Origin: Bartonella elizabethae F9251 = ATCC 49927
GTDB taxonomy: Bacteria > Pseudomonadota > Alphaproteobacteria > Rhizobiales > Rhizobiaceae
DNA length: 64,000 bases
Reading direction: 5' to 3'
Assembly (NCBI RefSeq): GCF_000518165.1
Contig: NZ_JADB01000001.1
Coordinates: 186,001-250,000 of the forward strand
In this document: piece after piece, positions 40,017-50,189 of the stretch
Position numbering within the stretch: position 1 is the first letter of the stretch
Layout: the number at the start of each line of letters is the position of its first letter
Translations under genes and position numbers: made by a program
Notes under the pieces: generated by a model
Database searches by the model: none
The model's input: the letters and a program-made list of their open reading frames with translations, nothing else
What the model was told of the DNA's origin: nothing

Positions 40017-40160
40017 TTACTGAATCTGAGAAGAAATACCATATCCATCTTTGGTTACTGTATGCTTTCCATCTGCTCCAACAGAACCAATACCCACTGT
40101 AATCAAAATAAAGGCTAAGAGGGTTGTAATCGTAATAATGGTAGCTTTTTTAGCAGACAT
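40017..40160 (-). CDS. 47-residue single-span peptide
   Basis: From an ATG at 40160 (minus strand), with GTGGAGAG just ahead, the frame runs 47 codons to a TAA at 40017-40019. It begins MSAKKATIITITTLLAFILI, one hydrophobic span, then a short polar tail containing GADGKHTVTKDGYG. It has its own ribosome site and a good terminator, so it is probably expressed. Function unknown; the tail would face the periplasm or be released if the span is a signal peptide. Confidence 0.65.
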   Translation of the reverse strand: MSAKKATIITITTLLAFILITVGIGSVGADGKHTVTKDGYGISSQIQ

Positions 40161-40393
40161 ATTTTCTCTCCACTGATGCATCAATGACTGAATGCAAAGA
40201 TGAATGGTTTATTATTTAAACTTTTATGAAAGCAGAATCACTTCACGATCTATTGGTTCCTATCATTATCTCATAAAGTTAAAAAAACTCTATAATTCTT
40301 TAATATATTATAGTTCTATAGATATAATTTTTTCTTTTTGTTATATCTTTTTCTTCATTTCTTTATGACGATAGTGAGCATTGGCAAGATTTT

Positions 40394-41137
40394 ATGCGCA
40401 TAAATTATAAACTTAAAAGATTATTTATCCGACAGACATTGTCTTTGAATGAAGAAATAAAGATAGAGGGGGCACAAGCTTTTTATCTTGTGCATGTTTT
40501 ACGGATGAAAGAAGGGGCAGAAATTCTACTTTTTAATGGACAGGATGGTGAGTGGCTTGCTAAACTTATCATTGTTAAGAAAAAATTCGTTGTGGTTAAA
40601 CTTATTCATCAAGAAAGATTACAAACGACGCATTTCAATCTTATTTATTGCTTTGCTCCACTCAAAAACGCGCGGTTGGATTATATGGTGCAGAAAGCTG
40701 TTGAAATGGGGGTATCGGTTTTGCAGCCTGTTATAACGCATCATACACAGGTTACGCGTATCAATATGGCGCGTATGAAAGCCAATGTTATTGAAGCTTC
40801 TGAACAGTGTGGCATTTTATCTCTCCCTGATTGCGTATCGGCTCTATCGTTAGAAGAGCTTTTAGCACGTTGGGATGAGACGCAGCCTTTGTTCTTTTGT
40901 GATGAAGAGCATCAATCGCATAATCCATTATCTTCTTTTAAACAGCGTGATGTTACAGCACCTGGTGTTCTCATTGGACCAGAAGGTGGATTTAGTGAAG
41001 AAGAGCGTAGCTTTTTAAAAAAGCATCCTTTTGTGGTTTCAATATCATTAGGTCCACGCATTTTACGCGCTGATACTGCTGCTGTTGCGGCTTTGACTCT
41101 TCTTAATGCTACCGTGGGGGATTGGTCAATGGATTGA
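40394..41137 (+). CDS. rsmE: 16S rRNA (uracil-1498-N3)-methyltransferase
   Basis: RsmE methylates U1498 in 16S rRNA. The 247-residue protein has an N-terminal PUA-like part (HVLRMKEGAEILLFNGQDGE) and a C-terminal SPOUT knot with LIGPEGGFSEEERSFLKKHP and SLGPRILRADTAAVAALTLL, the AdoMet-binding trefoil. All key motifs are intact. It is followed by gshA 68 bp downstream; this order recurs in related Rhizobiales. Confidence 0.94.
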   Translation: MRINYKLKRLFIRQTLSLNEEIKIEGAQAFYLVHVLRMKEGAEILLFNGQDGEWLAKLIIVKKKFVVVKLIHQERLQTTHFNLIYCFAPLKNARLDYMVQKAVEMGVSVLQPVITHHTQVTRINMARMKANVIEASEQCGILSLPDCVSALSLEELLARWDETQPLFFCDEEHQSHNPLSSFKQRDVTAPGVLIGPEGGFSEEERSFLKKHPFVVSISLGPRILRADTAAVAALTLLNATVGDWSMD

Positions 41138-41205
41138 GATGTCTGTGAAATCATTCTAAACAATTTATTTAAGATGATAATACTAATGATAGGATACGAT
41201 AAGTT

Positions 41206-42579
41206 ATGGCGCTTGATGTAATGGATGAAAGTGAAGTTTATAACTTAGATTCCTTGGTTAGCTATTTCCAAGGGGGGTATAAAGCAGAAGAAGATTGGCG
41301 TATTGGTACAGAACATGAGAAATTTCCGTTTTATAGAGATGGGTTTCATCCTGTTCCTTATTACGGTGAGAGGGGAATTAGAGCGCTGTTAGAGGGGATG
41401 CAAAGCGCTTTAGGATGGAAACCTATTTTAGATGACGGGAATATTATAGGACTCGTAGGATCAGTTGATCAGGGGGCTATTTCTTTGGAACCTGGAGGAC
41501 AGTTTGAATTATCTGGGGCACCATTAAAAACAGTAGGTCAGACGTATCATGAGTTAATGGAACATTTAACGCTTCTCAAGAAAATTGCAGAACCATTGGG
41601 TATTGGTTTTTTGGGGATGGGAGCGAGCCCAAAGTGGACATTAGCTGAAACGCCGAAAATGCCTAAATCACGTTATCAGATTATGACTGATTATATGCCG
41701 AAAGTCGGGCATAATGGTCTTAATATGATGTATCGCACATCAACAGTTCAGGTTAATCTTGATTTTTCATCTGAAAGTGATATGCGGCGAAAAATGCAAG
41801 TATCCATGAAGTTACAGTCTGTTGCCACTGCCTTATTTGCAAGTTCACCTTTTACAGAAGGACGCCCAAATGGCTTTTTGTCATGGCGCTCTGAAATTTG
41901 GCGTGATACGGATAATCACAGGACAGGTGTTCTTCCCTTTATATTTTCTGAGCATTTTGGTTTTGCCGATTACGTTGAATGGGCCCTCGATGTTCCCATG
42001 TATTTTGTTGTACGTGATGGTCGTTATTATGATTGTACACATATAACGTTTCGTCAGTTTATGAATGGAGCATTAAGAGGACACGTTGCAAATTCAATTC
42101 CAAACATGGGAGATTGGATTAATCACTTATCAACGTTATTTCCTGAAGTCCGCTTAAAAAGATTTTTAGAAATGAGAGGCGCTGATTGCGGTTCTTGGAA
42201 GCGCATCTGTGCATTGTCGGCTTTTTGGGTTGGGCTTCTTTATGATAGAGAAGCGCTTAACGAGGCAGAGGCTTTGACAAAAGATTGGAGTTTTGAAGAA
42301 GTTTTAGATATGCGCCAACGCGTTCCCAAAGAAGGTTTAAAAACCTCTTTTCGTCAGACCATTCTTTTAGAATTAGCCCGTCAAGCTATTGCGATTGCAC
42401 GCAAGGGCTTAAAAAATCGGAAACAGTATGATGCAAATGGTTTTGATGAAACAAATTTTCTTAATCCTTTAGAAGAGGTTGTGGCAACAGGGCAAACAGA
42501 TGCTGAAAAACTTTTGTTTTATTACTCTTCTATTTGGAATGAGTCCGTCGAACCTATATTTTTAGAATGTGCCTATTAA
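41206..42579 (+). CDS. gshA: Glutamate-cysteine ligase (plant/alphaproteobacterial type)
   Basis: GshA makes gamma-glutamylcysteine, the first step of glutathione synthesis. The 457-residue protein is of the GCS2/plant type: RIGTEHEKFPF near the N-terminus, DQGAISLEPGGQFELSGAPL for substrate, and MYRTSTVQVNLDF later. The start ATG is at 41206. It follows rsmE closely on the same strand. The glutaredoxin at 47.7 kb would use its end product. Confidence 0.96.
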   Translation: MALDVMDESEVYNLDSLVSYFQGGYKAEEDWRIGTEHEKFPFYRDGFHPVPYYGERGIRALLEGMQSALGWKPILDDGNIIGLVGSVDQGAISLEPGGQFELSGAPLKTVGQTYHELMEHLTLLKKIAEPLGIGFLGMGASPKWTLAETPKMPKSRYQIMTDYMPKVGHNGLNMMYRTSTVQVNLDFSSESDMRRKMQVSMKLQSVATALFASSPFTEGRPNGFLSWRSEIWRDTDNHRTGVLPFIFSEHFGFADYVEWALDVPMYFVVRDGRYYDCTHITFRQFMNGALRGHVANSIPNMGDWINHLSTLFPEVRLKRFLEMRGADCGSWKRICALSAFWVGLLYDREALNEAEALTKDWSFEEVLDMRQRVPKEGLKTSFRQTILLELARQAIAIARKGLKNRKQYDANGFDETNFLNPLEEVVATGQTDAEKLLFYYSSIWNESVEPIFLECAY

Positions 42580-42587
42580 ATTGAAAG

Positions 42588-42609
42588 CAAAGACACTTTG
42601 TATTCTTTT
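42588..42609 (+). terminator. Weak stem-loop after gshA
   Basis: CAAAG-ACA-CTTTG (42588-42600) followed by TATTCTTTT, 8 bp after the gshA stop. The stem is short and AT-rich, so this is tentative. Confidence 0.35.
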
Positions 42610-43485
42610 AAAACTGTATATTATTATAGCGGTTCATTTATTCATTTGTTTTAGAGAAAATATCCCCGTTTTTTCAACATTGCTCATAAGGAATGCAATA
42701 CAAAGATCTCAAGTATACTAAAGATGACAACGATGACGATATTTCTGTAATCTCCATGTTATATCGTTGTGCTAAAGATGATTTGATCTATTTAGCTTTT
42801 TATCAAACATTTTTTATCTGCTTGGCTTATTTCTCTTATGGCGGGGGACAGAAAATAATTTTATTACTTTTAAATAAGAGATAAAAAATATTATTTATAT
42901 TCAATAGCCTCAATGCTATACTTATAAAAATACGAAGTGTTTTATTCTGGAGAGTAAAAATGCAAAACCTTATTTTGTTATGCTGATAAGCCACAAACAC
43001 ACTTCTTTTATTATTTAAAAATTTAGGGTACACTTCCTAACTATTTGTTGCTTCCGTGTTTTAAGAGCAAGATTACATGGGGATTTCTATACCTTTTTCG
43101 TGACATTTACGATATCGTTATACAATCATCATGAAGGCAATAGCTGGATTTTTAAAACGGGTAGAAAATTACAAGGTATTATTTTCTCTATACGGATAAT
43201 TTGTTCTTTTTTGTTAATTCTCGTTGGAGAATCTAGAAATTTTCTACGTATTCAAACATCAGATCACTAAAAGTCTGCTCCAAGTTTTTTGAGGAAAAAG
43301 CCTTTTCTCAATAAATCGAATAGCATCCTATTTGATTACTTAGCAGATTTTTATATTGGGGGTTCTTTACTTAAAAATCAAACAGCATCCACAAAAGATA
43401 AATATCGTGTCGTAATGTTTTAAAATATCTAATTATGAAGATTAATTTGTTGTTCTATGCAATATTTCTAAAACGATCCTTTATC
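42610..43485. other. Gene-free region after gshA
   Basis: About 880 bp, AT-rich. The short open frame at 42693-42884 has no ribosome site and an improbable translation, so I do not call it. No RNA gene or repeat recognised. Confidence 0.4.
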
Positions 43486-43710
43486 CTATTCTGTAGATAT
43501 GACAGGTTCCATCTTACTGTTAAATATTTTTATATATTCTTTTGCTATTTCCCCTTTTTCGCAATACCCTGAATTTTTAGTGAGATATGACTGATAAAGT
43601 TCATCGTACAAATTCAGATCGCTCACTTTCGTATATCCAAGTGATACTAATACAGCAAACAAAAGTATCAATAGAGAAGATAAAATAATAAATGTTATGG
43701 TACGTTTCAT
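43486..43710 (-). CDS. 74-residue secreted or anchored small protein
   Basis: The ATG at 43710 (minus strand) is preceded by AAGGAG about ten bases ahead. The N-terminus is a signal peptide or anchor (MKRTITFIILSSLLILLFAV), followed by a polar, charged part with SYLTKNSGYCEKGEIAKEYI. No lipobox Cys is at the right place. A single Cys occurs later. Function unknown. Confidence 0.6.
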   Translation of the reverse strand: MKRTITFIILSSLLILLFAVLVSLGYTKVSDLNLYDELYQSYLTKNSGYCEKGEIAKEYIKIFNSKMEPVISTE

Positions 43711-44432
43711 GCGTGATTTAACTCCTTATCTTTGATATATAGACCGATATTGAATACGACTATTATGACGGTTGATATCACTTAATTTGGCTATATCGAT
43801 AGGATATAGGGTATTTTTGTTGGTATTATGTTTTAGGTTGTATTAAATAATACTATTCATTATTGGTTGTATTTTCTTTCAATAGGATCGTGATTTTTCA
43901 AGCCTTCACATTTGCGATTTTTTTGTTATTGAGAGGGCATATTTTTATGCCTAAGGGAATTTCAAAAAGTAAAAAAGTTTTCCTAAAAAGCTTTTGAGAG
44001 CGCAGTCCATAAAATTGCTAAGATGGTTTATTTTTCAGAAAATTCATGAATGTTTTTTTGTTAATGAATCATTTTTAAAGAAAGCTTTTTTCAACTTAAA
44101 GGGAAAAAGAGAGTGATAAGGACTTTGATAAAATAAGATAGGTTGGAATTATTCAATATTAAAATGCAATGAAAGGTGTTTATATTTCTCTTTTTAAACT
44201 ATTTGATAAGCTCTTTAATTTTAAAGAGTGGGGAAATAAATTTATTTATTTTCTTTAAACAGTTATTCGTAGATAAAAAATTCTCTTTTAATCTATAAAT
44301 TAAAAAAATAATGATTTTTTAAAATCCTTATAAGTTTTATACCTTAGTTTTAAATATTATGCATTGATTTTGAATGATGCATATTATTCACCATCAATCA
44401 TAACAATCGTGGATGTAGACTGGGCATAGACA
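43711..44432. other. Long upstream region of the symporter gene
   Basis: About 720 bp, very AT-rich, no credible gene. A perfect palindrome with 8-base arms (CTCTTTAA/TTAAAGAG, 44211-44228) stands about 200 bp before the symporter ATG; it may be a site or a chance AT-rich structure. Confidence 0.4.
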
Positions 44433-45788
44433 ATGACATTTAATTTTTTCATCAATTTATTTCTATTTGTTATTTTTTTATTGTGGATTGCCCAAAGTAA
44501 AAGAATGCAATGGAGTCTTTCACGCCGTGTTATGTTGGGGCTTATCTTTGGCTTGATTTTTGGTGGTGTTTTGCAGGTTATTTATGGAGAAGGTGAAGTC
44601 ACTTTATTGAAATCCGTTGAATGGTTTAACATTGTTGGGAATGGTTATATCTTGTTACTCCAAATGATTGTTATGCCATTAGTTTTTATCTCTATCGTTT
44701 CAGCGGTTGCTCATTTGCATTCTGTTTATGCTGTTGGACAAATGAGTATAATGACCATTTCAATATTACTCTTTACAACGGCTCTTTCAGCGTTGGTTGG
44801 CATTTTGGTTGTGAACGCCTTTGGTTTAACCGCAAATGGTTTGGTGCATGAAGGGCAAAATGTTTCTACTGTTCTTGGAGATCGTATTTCTCAGCTTGGA
44901 GATATGAATATTCCAAAGATGATTTTATCTTTAATTCCTAAAAACCCCTTTGCTGAGTTAAGTGGCTCCAAGCGTACATCAATTATCAGTGTTGTTATTT
45001 TTGCGTCATTTTTAGGGGCTGCGGTTCTTCTTTTGAAGAAAGATGAGCCAGAAAAAGGGGAAAAAGCACTTTTATTTATTCAAATAGCACAAGCTTGGAT
45101 TATGCGGTTAGTTCGTCTTGTGATTGCTTTGACACCTTATGGTATTTTTGCACTTATGACAAAAGTAGGAGCATCTTCGCATGTTTCAGATATTTTAAAT
45201 TTACTCGTTTTTATCATTGCCTCTTATGTCGGTATTATTTTAATTTTTGGAATACATGGTGTGCTGCTCGGCATATCAGGAATTAACCCCTTCCGTTTTT
45301 TCAAAAAAGTTTTACCAGTTTTAACATTTGCTTTTAGCAGTCGTTCAAGTGCTGCAAGTATTCCTTTGAATATTGAAGCGCAAACACAGTGGATAGGTGT
45401 ACCGCAATCCATCGCGAGTTTTGCTGCTTCTTTTGGGGCAACAATTGGACAAAATGGGTGTGCTGGTCTTTATCCAGCAATGCTTGCGACCATGATTGCA
45501 CCAACTATGGGGATTAATCCTCTTGATCCTACTTGGATTGCGACGCTTGTTGGGATTGTAACATTGAGTTCCATTGGTGTTGCTGGTGTGGGGGGAGGGG
45601 CTATTTTTGCAGCATTGATTGTGTTACCAATCATGGGACTTCCTGTAACTTTGGTTGCTGTCCTTATCTCTATTGAGCCGCTGATTGATATGGGACGTAC
45701 CGCTTTAAATGTGAGTGATTCAATGATAGCAGGAACAATCACCAGTCAAATATTACGAACAACGGATAAAAGTATTTTTGAAAAATGA
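44433..45788 (+). CDS. Cation:L-cystine symporter-like (DAACS family, TcyP-like)
   Basis: A 451-residue transporter of the dicarboxylate/amino acid:cation symporter family. The second-half wording, [40 protein letters not shown] and [20 protein letters not shown], is closest to the cystine carrier TcyP (YdjN). The substrate-loop serines are in [15 protein letters not shown]. It would import cystine, which could supply cysteine for GshA (inference). The ATG at 44433 has no strong ribosome site. It converges with the methyltransferase gene with a gap of only 7 bp. Confidence 0.82.
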   Translation: MTFNFFINLFLFVIFLLWIAQSKRMQWSLSRRVMLGLIFGLIFGGVLQVIYGEGEVTLLKSVEWFNIVGNGYILLLQMIVMPLVFISIVSAVAHLHSVYAVGQMSIMTISILLFTTALSALVGILVVNAFGLTANGLVHEGQNVSTVLGDRISQLGDMNIPKMILSLIPKNPFAELSGSKRTSIISVVIFASFLGAAVLLLKKDEPEKGEKALLFIQIAQAWIMRLVRLVIALTPYGIFALMTKVGASSHVSDILNLLVFIIASYVGIILIFGIHGVLLGISGINPFRFFKKVLPVLTFAFSSRSSAASIPLNIEAQTQWIGVPQSIASFAASFGATIGQNGCAGLYPAMLATMIAPTMGINPLDPTWIATLVGIVTLSSIGVAGVGGGAIFAALIVLPIMGLPVTLVAVLISIEPLIDMGRTALNVSDSMIAGTITSQILRTTDKSIFEK

Positions 45789-45795
45789 TTTTGGG

Positions 45796-46674
45796 TTATA
45801 TTTTTTGGGGTTTTAAAACCTCTGTAAGAGATATTTTTCCAGAACCAGGGTGTAAAGGTTTTTGTTGATTGGGATGAGGAGCCCAACCAGAGAGCCAGAT
45901 GAAAGAAAAATGGGCACGAATACGTCCATCAGGATCGCTAAATTTTTGCCTATAGATTTCAGCAGCGCGGAGAAAAAAGCGTTTAGAGACAGGGCGCCGT
46001 GAACGATTAATGAGAGCATTTTGCATTCCCATTGCTTTAAGATCGTCCATAAGGTCAAACATTGTATTATAACGTATTGTAATCTCTTCAACATCGGTTA
46101 CAGGAAGAGCAAATCCAACACGCTGTAAAAGAGTGCCTGCATCACGAATGTCGACAAAAGGATAGATTCTAGGGCTTGCTCCACCATAAATTTCAATTTC
46201 AGCTTGTAGGAGACATTCACGTAGTTCTTTGAGTGTCCCCGCTCCTGTCATAACAGCTAGAAATAAACCATCTGGTTTAAGGGTGTTTTTTATCTGGCTT
46301 AGAACACCAGGGGTATCATTCGTCAATTGTAATGAAAGAAGTGAAACAATAAGATCACAATAGTTTTGAGGGAAATCAAGAAATTCTCGATGACGTAAAT
46401 GAAATTTTTTATCATGGCTTTGATAAAGCGTATCGGTTTCAATACGTTCTATAGAACAAACCTTTCCAGATTTTATGAGAGCTTGCGTGGCAAGATCTGT
46501 ATGGCTGTGTAAATCAAGAGCTAATGTAAAGAGGCGATCAACAGTTCTAAGACGTTGATAGAGATCTTCTGCCGTGAGAGAGAGTAAAAAGTCATATCCT
46601 TTTTTTGCTTTTTGGAAGGCGCGTTTGCGGAATTGTTCAATGCGGTTATGATCAAAAATTAAAGGATGGGCCAT
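45796..46674 (-). CDS. SAM-dependent methyltransferase-fold protein (BioC/NDUFAF5-like)
   Basis: The start MAHPLIFDHNRIEQFRKRA and the Rossmann-like core with CDLIVSLLSLQLTNDTPGVL and LKPDGLFLAVMTGAGTLKEL resemble the alphaproteobacterial relatives of mitochondrial NDUFAF5 and of BioC. NDUFAF5 hydroxylates an arginine of complex I; whether the bacterial form does this is not shown. I use the ATG at 46674; a GTG at 46686 also opens the frame. It is divergent from comF. Confidence 0.75.
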   Translation of the reverse strand: MAHPLIFDHNRIEQFRKRAFQKAKKGYDFLLSLTAEDLYQRLRTVDRLFTLALDLHSHTDLATQALIKSGKVCSIERIETDTLYQSHDKKFHLRHREFLDFPQNYCDLIVSLLSLQLTNDTPGVLSQIKNTLKPDGLFLAVMTGAGTLKELRECLLQAEIEIYGGASPRIYPFVDIRDAGTLLQRVGFALPVTDVEEITIRYNTMFDLMDDLKAMGMQNALINRSRRPVSKRFFLRAAEIYRQKFSDPDGRIRAHFSFIWLSGWAPHPNQQKPLHPGSGKISLTEVLKPQKI

Positions 46675-46871
46675 ATTGTGGAACACTTTCGATTTATGAA
46701 AGAATATATTTTGAAAAGGTTCATGTTTGTGCGCGCTCTGTCAAGTTTATAATGTGAAATAAAAGTGAGTTTATAGAAGCTTAAGAGTTTTTAAAGAAAT
46801 TAAATTTATAAATCGAGGAAATACAAAAGAACTTTTGTTCTACGGGGAATTTGTAAAAGCCTAAATTTATA

Positions 46872-47660
46872 ATGTTTTACTTTCGAGAAGCGGCTTTAAA
46901 TAGCGGGGATGTGCTCAGCCGATTCATTGAGCACTTTAAAACGGTGCTTTATCCACCAATTTGTCCTGGATGTAAGCAAAATGTTTCTACTTATGGCACG
47001 ATTTGCTCTGAATGTTGGAAAGATCTCCAATTTATTACGAAACCTTATTGTCCTGTTATGGGGACACCTTTTGTTTGTGATATGGGGGATGGTTTTCTCA
47101 GTGGTGAAGCGCTGCGTAATTCTTACCCTTTTTCACGTGTTCGCTCAGTCATTGTTCATAAAGGACTTGCACGCACTTTGGTAACGCGCTTAAAATATGG
47201 TGATCATATAGAATTGGCATCTTTTATGGCTAATTGGATGATATCTGCTGGACGTGAGGTTATCGATGAGTGTGATGTTATTATTCCCATTCCATTGCAT
47301 TTTCGTCGTTTTTGGGAGAGGCGTTATAATCAATCTGCTGAGCTTGCGCGTTATATTGCAGCATCACAAAAAAAGCTTTTAAAACCCGGTTGGCTTGTTC
47401 GTTGTCGGCATACGCGCCCGCAGGTTAGTCTTTCTTCAAGAGAGAGAAAACTTAACGTAAAAAATGCTTTTAAGGTTTCGCATAAAGTTAAAAAATATCT
47501 CAAAGGATGTTCCGTTTTACTGATTGATGATGTATTTACAACCGGTGCAACAGTTACGGCAGCAGCTGCTGCACTAAAATATGCAGGTGCACGACGGGTT
47601 GATGTGCTAACATTTTCCCGTGTCCTTAAAGAAGATTCTATATTTCCTTCTTCTCAATAG
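46872..47660 (+). CDS. comF: ComF-family phosphoribosyltransferase-like protein
   Basis: The 262-residue protein has an N-terminal zinc ribbon (CPGCKQNVSTYGTICSECW) and a C-terminal phosphoribosyltransferase fold with PRPP loop VLLIDDVFTTGATVTAAAAA. ERRYNQSAELARYIA is the family mid-motif. ComF aids DNA uptake in competent bacteria; in alphaproteobacteria the role is unproven. Downstream, 46 bp away, is a glutaredoxin gene on the same strand, a pairing common in this order. Confidence 0.88.
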   Translation: MFYFREAALNSGDVLSRFIEHFKTVLYPPICPGCKQNVSTYGTICSECWKDLQFITKPYCPVMGTPFVCDMGDGFLSGEALRNSYPFSRVRSVIVHKGLARTLVTRLKYGDHIELASFMANWMISAGREVIDECDVIIPIPLHFRRFWERRYNQSAELARYIAASQKKLLKPGWLVRCRHTRPQVSLSSRERKLNVKNAFKVSHKVKKYLKGCSVLLIDDVFTTGATVTAAAAALKYAGARRVDVLTFSRVLKEDSIFPSSQ

Positions 47661-47706
47661 GAATTTAAAGTGGATATTATTAAAAAATACTTGGAGGATA
47701 ATACTT

Positions 47707-47961
47707 ATGAAAGAGATAATTATTTATACACGCCCTGATTGTCCTTATTGCACAAAAGCACGTGATTTGCTTGATAAAAAAGGGGTAAAATATACAGATA
47801 TTGATGCTTCCACATCTCTTCGTCAAGAAATGGTACAGCGCGCGAATGGACGTAATACATTTCCACAAATTTTTATAGGTGATTATCACGTTGGCGGTTG
47901 TGATGACCTTTATGCTTTAGAAGCTGAGGGAAAACTCAATTCTTTATTGCAAGGCATATAA
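47707..47961 (+). CDS. grxC: Glutaredoxin 3
   Basis: An 84-residue dithiol glutaredoxin with the active site CPYC (residues 12-15) in IIYTRPDCPYCTKARDL, the cis-Pro in RNTFPQIFIGDYHVGGCDDL and the GSH-binding GG/CDD end. It reduces protein disulfides with glutathione. TTGGAGG lies 11 bases before the ATG at 47707. It is downstream of comF and converges with ubiG. Confidence 0.96.
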   Translation: MKEIIIYTRPDCPYCTKARDLLDKKGVKYTDIDASTSLRQEMVQRANGRNTFPQIFIGDYHVGGCDDLYALEAEGKLNSLLQGI

Positions 47962-47999
47962 TCGCTGTAAATAACATACCATTAAGCTTATCATATCCT

Positions 48000-48743
48000 T
48001 TAAGGCCGTTTTGCGAGAAGGAGATAGTTAACATCCATGTCTTTTGAGCGATTCCAGCTGTCGTTTAATGGATTATAAGTAATCCCTATCTCATCAATGA
48101 CAGACAGAGCGTTTTTTGATAAGAAATTCTTAAGCTCTCGAGGTTTTAGGAATTTTTTATAATCATGGGTTCCTTTAGGAAGCCAACGGAGGATATATTC
48201 AGCGCCTACAATAGCAAGCCCCCATGCTTTCCACGTGCGGTTGAGTGTTGCAACAAACATCAACCCTTGTGGTTTTAGCATTTTTGCTGTCGCTTTTATG
48301 AAGAGATTAACGTCAGCGACATGTTCAACAACTTCCATATTAAGGATGATATCAAATTTTTCTCCTTCATTGGCGAGTGCTTCTGCTGTTGTCGTGCGAT
48401 AATCAATTGAAAGGTTATTTTGGGCTGCATGGATTTTTGCAACTTCAATATTCGTTTGTGCAGCGTCAACGCCTACAACAATAGCGCCAAGACGTGCCAT
48501 GGGTTCACATAACAAGCCTCCTCCACAGCCAATATCAAGAATTTTCAAATTATCAAAGGGCGTCAGTGAAACAGGGTCACGATTAAACTCTAAACAGATT
48601 TTTTCTCTGATGTAAGCAAGACGTGTTGGATTAAATTGATGAAGAGGTCGAAATTTTCCTTGCGGATCCCACCATTCTTTAGCAATCCGTGAAAAGTGAT
48701 CAATTTCACTTTGATCAACAGTTGTTTGTCTTTCCTCTATCAT
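48000..48743 (-). CDS. ubiG: Ubiquinone biosynthesis O-methyltransferase
   Basis: UbiG does both O-methylations of ubiquinone synthesis. The 247-residue protein has [20 protein letters not shown] near the N-terminus, the SAM motif [19 protein letters not shown], then [15 protein letters not shown] and a C-terminal [20 protein letters not shown]. All wording is standard. It is read leftward away from lysC. Confidence 0.95.
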   Translation of the reverse strand: MIEERQTTVDQSEIDHFSRIAKEWWDPQGKFRPLHQFNPTRLAYIREKICLEFNRDPVSLTPFDNLKILDIGCGGGLLCEPMARLGAIVVGVDAAQTNIEVAKIHAAQNNLSIDYRTTTAEALANEGEKFDIILNMEVVEHVADVNLFIKATAKMLKPQGLMFVATLNRTWKAWGLAIVGAEYILRWLPKGTHDYKKFLKPRELKNFLSKNALSVIDEIGITYNPLNDSWNRSKDMDVNYLLLAKRP

Positions 48744-48932
48744 GTTGCCTTCCTTTTATTTTTAATGATCAAGTCCAGAAGATTTTATACAAAGTCAAGA
48801 AAAATTAATATAATCATAATGCAACTTGCACAAATGATAGATATTCGCTATGTCGAGAAAATGGTTAGTTGATACAGCATCTTATTCTCATTATCGTTTG
48901 AGATAAGAGATGTAAAGGTAAGAGTGTTATTA

Positions 48933-50189
48933 ATGGCGCGCATTGTCATGAAATTTGGTGGAACGTCTGTCGCAAACATTGAATGTATTCATAATGTTGC
49001 TCGGCATGTTAAAAGAGAGGTTGATGCAGGGCATGAAGTTGCTGTTGTAGTTTCTGCGATGGCGGGTAAAACCAATGAGCTTGTCCAGTGGACGTGTGAA
49101 GCTTCGTCTACACATAGAGATGCTCGTGAATATGATGTTGTGGTTGCTTCTGGTGAACAGGTCACTTCAGGTTTGCTGGCTTTGACACTTCAAGCGATGG
49201 GGATCAATGCACGTTCATGGCTTGGCTGGCAGATCCCTATTCATACAGACAATGCACATGGTCGTGCGCGTATTACTGATATTGATGGGTCTTTTTTAAT
49301 AGAGCGTTTTCAAGAGGGACAGGTTGCCGTTATTGCTGGTTTTCAGGGGTTAGCTCCGGATAATCGGATTTCTACCTTAGGGCGAGGAGGGTCAGATACA
49401 AGTGCTGTTGCTATAGCAGCAGCTGTACAAGCTGATCGCTGTGATATTTATACGGATGTGGATGGTGTTTATACAACGGATCCACGTATAGAACCGAAAG
49501 CGCGCCGTTTACCAAAAGTAGCTTTTGAAGAAATGCTGGAAATGGCTTCTCTTGGGGCAAAAGTTTTACAGGTTCGTTCTGTTGAATTGGCCATGGTTCA
49601 TAAGGTTCGTACCTTTGTACGTTCAAGTTTTGAAGATCCTGATGCATTAGGCATGGAGGATCCAATGAGTTCTTCTGGAACACTTATTTGCGATGAGGAT
49701 GAAATCGTGGAACAACAAAATGTTACGGGTATTGCTTTTGCTAAAGATGAAGCACAAATTTCGCTGCGTCGGCTTGCTGATCGTCCAGGGATTTCGGCAG
49801 CAATTTTTGGTCCCTTGGCTGAAGAGTGCATTAATGTTGATATGATTGTGCAAAATATTTCTGAAGATGGCTCAAAAACGGATATGACTTTTACAGTTCC
49901 ATCAGCTGATGTAGAAAAAGCCGTTGCACTTCTTGAGAAAAATCGGAAAGAAATTGGATTTGATGTTCTCCAATTTGAAAGTGATCTTGCCAAAATATCT
50001 GTAATTGGTATTGGAATGCGCAGCCATGCAGGTGTTGCTGCTACAGCTTTTAAGGCTTTAGCTGAAAAGGGCATTAATATTCAAGCAATCACGACTTCTG
50101 AGATTAAGATTTCTGTTTTGATTGATAGCGCTTATACTGAACTTGCAGTGAGAACATTACATGCTGTTTATGGACTGGATAAGAGTTAA
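48933..50189 (+). CDS. lysC: Aspartokinase
   Basis: LysC phosphorylates aspartate, the start of Lys, Met and Thr synthesis. The 418-residue protein has the KFGGTSVA kinase loop at its start, STLGRGGSDTSAVAIAAAVQ and YTDVDGVYTTDPRIEPKARR for substrates, and two C-terminal ACT domains (SEDGSKTDMTFTVP, GIGMRSHAGVAATAFKALAE) for feedback control by lysine or threonine. I use the ATG at 48933. An internal second start for a beta subunit, as in some species, cannot be judged. Confidence 0.96.
   Translation: MARIVMKFGGTSVANIECIHNVARHVKREVDAGHEVAVVVSAMAGKTNELVQWTCEASSTHRDAREYDVVVASGEQVTSGLLALTLQAMGINARSWLGWQIPIHTDNAHGRARITDIDGSFLIERFQEGQVAVIAGFQGLAPDNRISTLGRGGSDTSAVAIAAAVQADRCDIYTDVDGVYTTDPRIEPKARRLPKVAFEEMLEMASLGAKVLQVRSVELAMVHKVRTFVRSSFEDPDALGMEDPMSSSGTLICDEDEIVEQQNVTGIAFAKDEAQISLRRLADRPGISAAIFGPLAEECINVDMIVQNISEDGSKTDMTFTVPSADVEKAVALLEKNRKEIGFDVLQFESDLAKISVIGIGMRSHAGVAATAFKALAEKGINIQAITTSEIKISVLIDSAYTELAVRTLHAVYGLDKS

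Noticed and set aside
42693-42884. Open frame of 63 codons after gshA
   Set aside because: No ribosome site, poor protein-like composition, no recognised motif.
49598-50074. Long minus-strand open frame inside lysC
   Set aside because: Shadow of lysC codon usage on the opposite strand; lysC itself is certain.
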